NCBI GenBank assembly: GCA_963773275.1
Contig: CAVZAH010000004.1
Coordinates: 186,001-250,000 of the forward strand
Origin: JAXDMK01 sp963773275
GTDB lineage: Bacteria; Actinomycetota; Acidimicrobiia; Acidimicrobiales; AC-14
Reading direction: 5' to 3'
Length of the DNA: 64,000 nucleotides
The notes below the pieces were generated by a model, which did no database searches, was not told the origin of the DNA, and was given only the letters and a program-made list of their open reading frames with translations. This document shows positions 58,287 through 64,000 of this stretch, in pieces. Both the position numbers and the translations under genes were made by a program. Positions within the stretch are counted from its first letter, which is position 1; every line of letters begins with the position of its first letter.

Positions 58287-60877
58287 GTGCCTTCCCCCCC
58301 TCCGGTCCCCGCCTGGTCCGGCCCCTGATCGGGCGACTGGTCGGGCGACTCGGCCACCGGCAGGGTGATCACCATGGTCGTCCCCCCGCCGGGAGTGTCC
58401 TCCACCGCCACCTCGGCGCCCATGGCGTCGACGAAGCCCTTGGTGACGGCCAGGCCCAGGCCGATTCCGTCGTGGCTGGCGCGCCCACCGTCGCCCAGGC
58501 GCTGGAAGGGACGGAAGACGTTCTCCCGCTGGTCGGGCGGGATGCCGGCCCCCCGGTCGACCACGTTGACATCGATCGCCCCGCCCACGGCACACGCCTG
58601 CACCCGCACGGTCGAGCCCTCGGGAGTCCACCCGACGGCGTTGGCGATCACGTTGGCCAGCGCCCGCTCCAACAGGGCCCGGTCGGCCCGGGCCGGCGGC
58701 AGGCTGTCGGGGATCAGGACGTCGACCGCCGCCGGGTCGGTGCCCAGCGACGCCAGGGCGGCGTAGACGACCTCGTCGATGGCCACCGCCTCCAGGCGGA
58801 CGCCCAGCATCCCCGACTGCAGGCGGGTCATGTCGAGCAGGTTGGACACCAGGTCGCCCAGCCGGTCGACCTCCTCGTCGATCGTCTTGCAGAACGACAG
58901 CACGGTCTCCCGGGGCCACTCGACATCGTCGCTGAGCATGCTGGTGGCGGCCGCCTTGATGTTGGCCAGCGGCCCCCGCAGGTCGTGGGACACGGCGGCC
59001 AGGATGGCGTCGCGCACGTCGTTGGCCTGGGTGAGCCCGGCCGCCGCCGCGGCCTCCGTCTGGAGGCGGAGGGTGGACTGGGCCAGCCGCAGGTGGGACA
59101 CGAACGCCCCCAGGAGCCGGCGGTCCTCGGCGGCCAGCGGCGGGCCGGTGATCACCAGCATCGACCCCCCGCTCAGCTCGGACGAGTAGGTGGCGCCGTC
59201 GGGTGTCGTCGGTACCGGCTCACCGGCGGCCGCCTCGGTGCGCCAGCCTTCGGCCGTCGGTGCCAGCACGGCTGCGGCCTCGATGTGCAACGCGGTGGTC
59301 AACTCCCGCACCAGGCGGTGGAGGGCCTCCCGGTCGAGGACGGCGGTGCCCGAGGCGAGGGAGGCCAGGGTCTCCGCCTCGGCCCGTCCCCGGACCAGTT
59401 CGTCGCGGCCGCGGGCCAGCCGGTCGACCAGGGCGCTGACCAGGGCGGCCACGGCCACGAACACCACCAGGGCGACCGCGTCGCTGGCCAGCGCCACGCG
59501 GAAGCTGTCCCTCGGCGGCAGGTAGAACCAGTTGGCGAAGAGGACGCCGACCACCGCCGCCACCAGCGCCGGCCGCGTCCCCCCGAGCAGGGCCACGCCG
59601 ACGGGGACCAGCAGGAGGAGCAGCAGGAGGCTCGGGACGCCGACCGCGTCCCGCAGGGCGAGGAGCCCGACGGCCACCGCGGGTACCCCCAGGAGGGCCA
59701 GGACCCAGGCCAGCACGCTCGAGCGGTGCGGGTGCAACCCCGGGGGCGCCGGGCGCCGCGGCCCCGACCCCGATCGCGACTCGGGGGCCGTACCGGCCGG
59801 GGCCTCGGACGATATGACGTGCACGTCGATGGGCCCCGCGGCCGCCGCCTTGATGACCCGGTTGATCACCGAGCCCCGGGTCAGCTCGGCCCACCGGGAC
59901 TGCTGCGACGAGCCCATCAGCAGCTGGGTCGCGTTCTCGGCGATGGCGAAGCGCACCAGGGCGTCGGCGACGTCGGCGCCGGTGATCTCGACGAAGCGCC
60001 CGCCCAGCTCCTCCAGCAGCTCTCGCCGGTGCTCCAGCAGCTCCTGGTCGGGCCCGGCCAGCCCGTCGGCCCGGAGCACGTGCACCCCCACCAGCTCGGC
60101 GTGGGAGCGGGCGGCCAGGCGGGCCCCCCGCCGCACCAGGCGATCGCCACCCGGCGCGCCGGTGAGCGCCACCACGACCCGCTCGCGCGTCTCCCACGGC
60201 TCCGTCAGGCCGTGCCGCCGCCGGTAGTCGTGCAGCCCCTCGTCCACCCGGTCGGCGACCCACAGGAGGGCCAGCTCGCGGAGGGCGCCGAGGTTCCCGA
60301 CCCGGAAGTAGTGCCCGAGGGCGGCGTCCACCTTCTCCGCGGCGTAGATGTGGCCGTGGGCCATCCGCCGCCGCAGGGCCTCGGGAGTCATGTCGACCAG
60401 CTCGACCTGGTCGGCCGCCCGGACCACGCCGTCGGGGACCGTCTCCCGCTGGGTGACACCGGTGATGCGCTCGACCACGTCGTTGAGGGATTCGAGGTGC
60501 TGGATGTTGACCGTCGAGATCACGTCGACGCCGGCGGCCAGCAGCTCCTCGACGTCCTGCCAGCGCTTCTCGTGGCGGCTTCCGGGGATGTTGGTGTGGG
60601 CCAGCTCGTCGACCAGGGCCACCCGGGGGGCCCGCTGGAGGACGGCGTCGAGGTCCATCTCCTCGAAGTCCTGGCCCCGGTACGGCAGCGACCGCCGGGG
60701 GATCACCTCGAGGTCGTGGAGCTGGGCCGCCGTGGCCTCCCGGCCGTGCGTCTCCACGAAGGCGACCACCACGTCGGTACCGCGGCCCTTCCGCCGCCAG
60801 CCCTCGTTGAGCATGGCGTAGGTCTTGCCGACGCCGGGAGCGGCGCCCATGTAGATCCGCAGCTGGCCCCTGCTCAC
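58283..60877 (-). CDS. kdpD: Osmosensitive K+ channel histidine kinase KdpD
   Basis: An 864-residue sensor kinase. Order: N-terminal KdpD ATP-binding domain (P-loop GAAPGVGKT at 11-19, VDELAHTNIPGSRHEKRWQDV), a universal-stress-type domain (~250-365), DUF4118 with four membrane segments (~390-490), a GAF-like domain, HisKA with phosphoacceptor His631 in AAVSHDLRGPLANIKAA, and HATPase (ANAVGWTPEGSTVRV, GLGLAVTKGFVDAMG). In Staphylococcus c-di-AMP binds the stress-protein domain; I do not see that binding motif clearly here. It is coupled to kdpE by a 4-bp overlap. Confidence 0.96.
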   Translation of the reverse strand: MSRGQLRIYMGAAPGVGKTYAMLNEGWRRKGRGTDVVVAFVETHGREATAAQLHDLEVIPRRSLPYRGQDFEEMDLDAVLQRAPRVALVDELAHTNIPGSRHEKRWQDVEELLAAGVDVISTVNIQHLESLNDVVERITGVTQRETVPDGVVRAADQVELVDMTPEALRRRMAHGHIYAAEKVDAALGHYFRVGNLGALRELALLWVADRVDEGLHDYRRRHGLTEPWETRERVVVALTGAPGGDRLVRRGARLAARSHAELVGVHVLRADGLAGPDQELLEHRRELLEELGGRFVEITGADVADALVRFAIAENATQLLMGSSQQSRWAELTRGSVINRVIKAAAAGPIDVHVISSEAPAGTAPESRSGSGPRRPAPPGLHPHRSSVLAWVLALLGVPAVAVGLLALRDAVGVPSLLLLLLLVPVGVALLGGTRPALVAAVVGVLFANWFYLPPRDSFRVALASDAVALVVFVAVAALVSALVDRLARGRDELVRGRAEAETLASLASGTAVLDREALHRLVRELTTALHIEAAAVLAPTAEGWRTEAAAGEPVPTTPDGATYSSELSGGSMLVITGPPLAAEDRRLLGAFVSHLRLAQSTLRLQTEAAAAAGLTQANDVRDAILAAVSHDLRGPLANIKAAATSMLSDDVEWPRETVLSFCKTIDEEVDRLGDLVSNLLDMTRLQSGMLGVRLEAVAIDEVVYAALASLGTDPAAVDVLIPDSLPPARADRALLERALANVIANAVGWTPEGSTVRVQACAVGGAIDVNVVDRGAGIPPDQRENVFRPFQRLGDGGRASHDGIGLGLAVTKGFVDAMGAEVAVEDTPGGGTTMVITLPVAESPDQSPDQGPDQAGTGGGEGT

Positions 60878-60893
60878 GGCAGCGTGCTCACAG

Positions 60894-61478
60894 TCAGGTG
60901 ATCTCGTCGAGCTCCAGGTTGAGTGTCAGGACGTTCACCCCATTCTCACCCAGGAACCCCCACGGACGGGACTGGGTGTGCTCGTCGACGAGACGGAGCA
61001 CGGTCTCGATCGCGACTCCCCGGGCTCCGGCCACCCGGGGCGCCTGGAGCCGGGCGTAGGCCACCGAGATCTGGGGGTCGAGGCCCGAGGCCGAGGCGGT
61101 GACCGCATCCACCGGCACCCCGGCGTCGGCCGCCAGGCCGTTCTCCTCCCGCACCGCGGCCACCCGGGCGGCCACCGCGTCGAGCAGATCGGGGTTCGAC
61201 GGCCCGAGGTTGGAGCCGGCGCTGGCCAAGGGGTCGTATCCGTCCCCGGCAGCCGACGGCCGGGGATGGAAGTACGTCGGCTCGGCGAAGGCCTGGCCCA
61301 GCAACGACGACCCCACCGGCCGCCCGTCCCGCCGCAGAAGCGACCCCTCGGCCCGATCGTGGAAGAGCGCCTGGCCGACCCCCGTGACCGCCAGGGGATA
61401 CAGGATCCCCAGGAGCACGGTCAGCAGGGCGGTGACCCGCAGGCCGGTGAGCAGCTGACGAGTCAACGATCTGGACAT
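60894..61478 (-). CDS. kdpC: Potassium-transporting ATPase subunit KdpC
   Basis: A 194-residue single-span membrane subunit: TGLRVTALLTVLLGILYPLAVTGVGQALF is the anchor. Family phrases GSSLLGQAF, YFHPRPSAAGDGYDPLASAGSNLGPSNPDLL, VPVDAVTASASGLDPQIS and a C-terminal VNVLTLNLELD follow. KdpC stabilises the KdpA-KdpB complex. It lies 3 bp after kdpB and 16 bp before kdpD. Confidence 0.96.
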   Translation of the reverse strand: MSRSLTRQLLTGLRVTALLTVLLGILYPLAVTGVGQALFHDRAEGSLLRRDGRPVGSSLLGQAFAEPTYFHPRPSAAGDGYDPLASAGSNLGPSNPDLLDAVAARVAAVREENGLAADAGVPVDAVTASASGLDPQISVAYARLQAPRVAGARGVAIETVLRLVDEHTQSRPWGFLGENGVNVLTLNLELDEIT

Positions 61479-61481
61479 CGC

Positions 61482-63599
61482 TCAGACCCCCATGGCGGCG
61501 ACGGCGACGTCGATGGCCTTGATCCCGACGAAGGGGGCGACGAGGCCGCCAAGGCCATAGACGAGCAGGTTGCGGCGCAGGACGGCCGCCGCGCTCAGGG
61601 CCCGGAACTTCACGCCCCGCAGGGCGAGGGGGATCAGGGCCACGATCACCAGGGCGTTGAAGATGACGGCGCTGAGGATGGCCGAGTGGGCGTTGTCGAG
61701 GGCCATGATGTTGAGGCTGTCGAGGGCCGGGAACACGCCCCCGAACATCGCCGGGATGATGGCGAAGTACTTGGCCACGTCGTTGGCGATGGAGAACGTG
61801 GTGAGCGAGCCCCGGGTGATGAGCAGCTGCTTGCCGATCTCGACGATCTCGATGAGCTTGGTGGGGTTCGAGTCGAGGTCGACCATGTTCCCGGCTTCCT
61901 TGGCCGCCTGGGTGCCGGTGTTCATGGCCACACCGACGTCGGCCTGGGCCAGAGCGGGGGCGTCGTTCGTTCCGTCGCCGGTCATGGCCACCAGGAAGCC
62001 GCCCGCCTGCTCCCGCTTGATGAGGTCCATCTTGTCCTCGGGCGTGGCCTCGGCCAGGAAGTCGTCGACCCCGGCCTCGGCCGCTATGGCGGCGGCGGTG
62101 AGGGGGTTGTCGCCGGTGATCATCACCGTGCGGATGCCCATCCGACGAAGCTCTTCGAAGCGGGCCGCGATGCCCTCCTTGACCACGTCCTTGAGGTGGA
62201 CGACGCCCAGGACGTCAGGCCCCTCGGCGACCGCCAGGGGCGTCCCCCCGGCGTTGGCGACCCGGCCGACGATGGGCTCGAGCTCGGGGGGGACGGCTCC
62301 TCCCTGGGCCACGACCCAGCGCGTGACCGAATCGGTGGCGCCCTTGCGGATCGAGCGGCCGCCGACGTCGATCCCGCTCATACGGGTCTGGGCGGTGAAG
62401 GCCACCAGCTCGGCGCCGTCAAGGGCGCGCTGGCGGATGTCGAACCGCTTCTTGGCCAGGACGACGATGGACCGACCCTCGGGCGTCTCGTCGGCCAGGC
62501 TGGAGAGCTGGGCGGCGTCGGCCAGGGCCTGCTCGGTGACGCCCGGCAGGGGGATGAACTCGGCCGCTTGGCGGTTGCCGAGGGTGATCGTCCCGGTCTT
62601 GTCGAGGAGGAGGGTGCTGCAGTCGCCGGCCGCCTCCACCGCTCGGCCCGACATGGCGAGGACGTTGCGCTGCACCAGCCGGTCCATCCCCGCGATGCCG
62701 ATGGCGGACAGGAGGGCGCCGATGGTGGTCGGGATGAGGCACACCAGCAGGGCCACCAGCACGACGATCGACTGCTCGGCGCCGGAGTAGACGGCGAACG
62801 GCTGGAGGGTCACGACCGCCAGCAGGAAGATGATCGTGAGGCCGGCGAGGAGGATGTTGAGGGCGATCTCGTTGGGCGTCTTCTGCCGGCTGGCGCCTTC
62901 GACGAGCGCGATCATCCGGTCGAGGAACGTCTCGCCCGGCTTCGAGGTGATCCGCACGAGGATGCGGTCGGAGAGCACCCGGGTGCCGCCCGTCACCGCC
63001 GAGCGGTCGCCGCCCGACTCCCGGATCACCGGGGCCGACTCGCCGGTGATGGCCGACTCGTCCACCGAGGCGATGCCCTCGACCACTTCGCCGTCGCCGG
63101 GGATGACCTGGCCGGCCACGACCTCGCACAGGTCACCCACCACCAGCAGGCTGGAGGGCTTCTCGACGATGCCGCCTCCTTCACCATTGGCGGGGGTGCT
63201 GACCCGGGCCGTCGTCTCCGACCGGGTCTTGCGCAGGGTCTCGGCCTGGGCCTTGCCCCGGCCCTCGGCCATGGCCTCGGCGAAGTTGGCGAACAGCACG
63301 GTGAACCACAACCAGGCGCTGATCAGGGCGGCGAAGCCGTCGGTGTCGCGCACGGCCAGCACGGTGGTGACGACGCTGCCGACCTCGACCACGAACATGA
63401 CCGGGTTGCGGGCCATCCGGCGGGGATCGAGCTTGACGAAGCTGTCGCGTGCGGCGCGGCGAAGGATGGCCCGGTCGAGGAGCGAGCTCGACCGGCGCTT
63501 CCCGACCGGTCCTGTGGGGGGCGTGGGGGGCGTGGGGGGTGGGGCGGTGGCGGTGGCCGCGGGGGTGTTCGTCACCGGGGGCTCCGACGGAACGGTCAC
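61482..63599 (-). CDS. kdpB: Potassium-transporting P-type ATPase subunit KdpB
   Basis: The ATP-hydrolysing subunit, 705 residues. The phosphorylation aspartate is residue 333 in LLLDKTGTITLGNRQA. Also seen are the actuator loop ITGESAPVIRESGGD, the hinge MTGDGTNDAPALAQADVGVAMNTGTQAAKEAG and about seven membrane segments. A low-complexity Pro/Thr/Ala stretch (TATAPPPTPPTPPTGP) precedes the family start, encoded by GGGGGGCGT-type repeats. The start overlaps the kdpA stop (GTGA). Confidence 0.97.
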   Translation of the reverse strand: MTVPSEPPVTNTPAATATAPPPTPPTPPTGPVGKRRSSSLLDRAILRRAARDSFVKLDPRRMARNPVMFVVEVGSVVTTVLAVRDTDGFAALISAWLWFTVLFANFAEAMAEGRGKAQAETLRKTRSETTARVSTPANGEGGGIVEKPSSLLVVGDLCEVVAGQVIPGDGEVVEGIASVDESAITGESAPVIRESGGDRSAVTGGTRVLSDRILVRITSKPGETFLDRMIALVEGASRQKTPNEIALNILLAGLTIIFLLAVVTLQPFAVYSGAEQSIVVLVALLVCLIPTTIGALLSAIGIAGMDRLVQRNVLAMSGRAVEAAGDCSTLLLDKTGTITLGNRQAAEFIPLPGVTEQALADAAQLSSLADETPEGRSIVVLAKKRFDIRQRALDGAELVAFTAQTRMSGIDVGGRSIRKGATDSVTRWVVAQGGAVPPELEPIVGRVANAGGTPLAVAEGPDVLGVVHLKDVVKEGIAARFEELRRMGIRTVMITGDNPLTAAAIAAEAGVDDFLAEATPEDKMDLIKREQAGGFLVAMTGDGTNDAPALAQADVGVAMNTGTQAAKEAGNMVDLDSNPTKLIEIVEIGKQLLITRGSLTTFSIANDVAKYFAIIPAMFGGVFPALDSLNIMALDNAHSAILSAVIFNALVIVALIPLALRGVKFRALSAAAVLRRNLLVYGLGGLVAPFVGIKAIDVAVAAMGV

Positions 63600-64000
63600 G
63601 AGAGGTTCCCGACCAGGTGCTCGACCGCGGGGCCGAGGGCGATGACGGGGAAGTAGGTCAGGCCGACCACGATCACGACCACGACGGTGAGCAGGCCGGC
63701 GAACAGCGGTGTGCCCGTGGGGAAGGTGCCGGCCGACACCGGGACCGCCTGCTTGCGACCCAACGAGCCGGCGATGGCCAGCACCGGGATCATGAGGAAG
63801 AAACGGCCGACCAACATGCAGATCCCGAGCGTGGTGTTGAACCAGTCGGTGTTGGCGCTGAGCCCGGCGAAGGCGGAGCCGTTGTTGTTGCCGGCCGAGG
63901 TGAAGGCGTAGGTCATCTCGGTGAGGCCGTGGGGCCCGTCGTTGGCCAGCGAGCCGAGCGCGGTCCGCAGGACGACGGAGACGCCGGCGAGGCCCAGGAC
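63596..64000 (-). CDS. kdpA: Potassium-transporting ATPase subunit KdpA, C-terminal part (truncated by window edge)
   Basis: The last 134 residues of the potassium-translocating subunit. The frame is open from the window edge: VVLRTALGSLANDGPHGLTEMTYAFTSAGNNNGSAFAGLSANTDWFNTTLGICMLVGRFF, the final selectivity-loop repeat, with NNNGSAF and LVGRF typical of KdpA, then the last membrane segments (LFAGLLTVVVVIVVGLTYFPVIALGP). It is upstream of and overlaps kdpB by 4 bp. The N-terminal part and kdpF lie beyond the window. Confidence 0.96.
   Translation of the reverse strand, partial: VLGLAGVSVVLRTALGSLANDGPHGLTEMTYAFTSAGNNNGSAFAGLSANTDWFNTTLGICMLVGRFFLMIPVLAIAGSLGRKQAVPVSAGTFPTGTPLFAGLLTVVVVIVVGLTYFPVIALGPAVEHLVGNLS

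Overview
The window is about 70% GC, gene-dense DNA from an actinomycete. It carries carD, HemQ, a mycothiol-type DinB protein, GpgS, an AfsR/SARP regulator and a CIRCE-controlled groEL. The overall set (carD-rlmB-sigH, DUF3263 next to a LytR_C protein, thrC-cysO-groEL) suggests Acidimicrobiia or a relative, but the rank is inference; no 16S is present.

Layout. 0-5.4 kb: housekeeping block with the radA tail, disA (c-di-AMP synthase), carD, a 23S rRNA 2'-O-methyltransferase, a SigH-like sigma factor, tRNA-Thr, DUF3263 and a LytR_C protein. 5.4-10.6 kb: a lipoprotein, then a compatible-solute cluster (otsB, otsA, glycerate kinase, gpgS) for trehalose and glucosylglycerate. 10.6-15 kb: a SAM riboswitch before thrC and a CysO-like sulfur carrier, then CIRCE-groEL and hemQ. 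15-21 kb: a branched-chain amino-acid ABC transporter with a 12-copy, 15-bp minisatellite between livH and livM. 21-29.8 kb: larE, two SnoaL-like proteins, an MFS exporter, archaeal-type phosphoglycerate mutase, a fusion of a CPA2 antiporter to a GlnD-like/ACT module, an orphan winged-helix regulator and a secreted matrixin.

29.8-40.5 kb is the accessory region. It starts at tRNA-Gly(CCC), with a DUF433/DUF5615 toxin-antitoxin-like pair, a tightly packed dual-OB/DUF488/DUF488 operon and an integrase remnant. Next come a membrane TrkA-N protein ending in a RyR domain, a separate RyR-domain protein, and two TIR-transmembrane-propeller genes. The TIR halves of these two genes are almost identical and the propellers are different; the first copy is broken by a 13-bp tandem duplication. 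This is the best candidate for an undescribed conflict or signalling system.

40.5-57 kb: mixed genes, including a frameshifted LigD (PE-Pol), glpX, an AfsR-like regulator coupled to a fatty-acid desaturase with a three-fold 11-bp repeat upstream, a two-component system, a secreted Calx-beta protein and a DUF4118 protein. 57.5-64 kb: the kdpABCDE potassium-uptake locus on the minus strand, cut off in kdpA by the window edge.

Short tandem repeats of 13-16 bp recur at gene ends across the window, and several protein termini are written in them.
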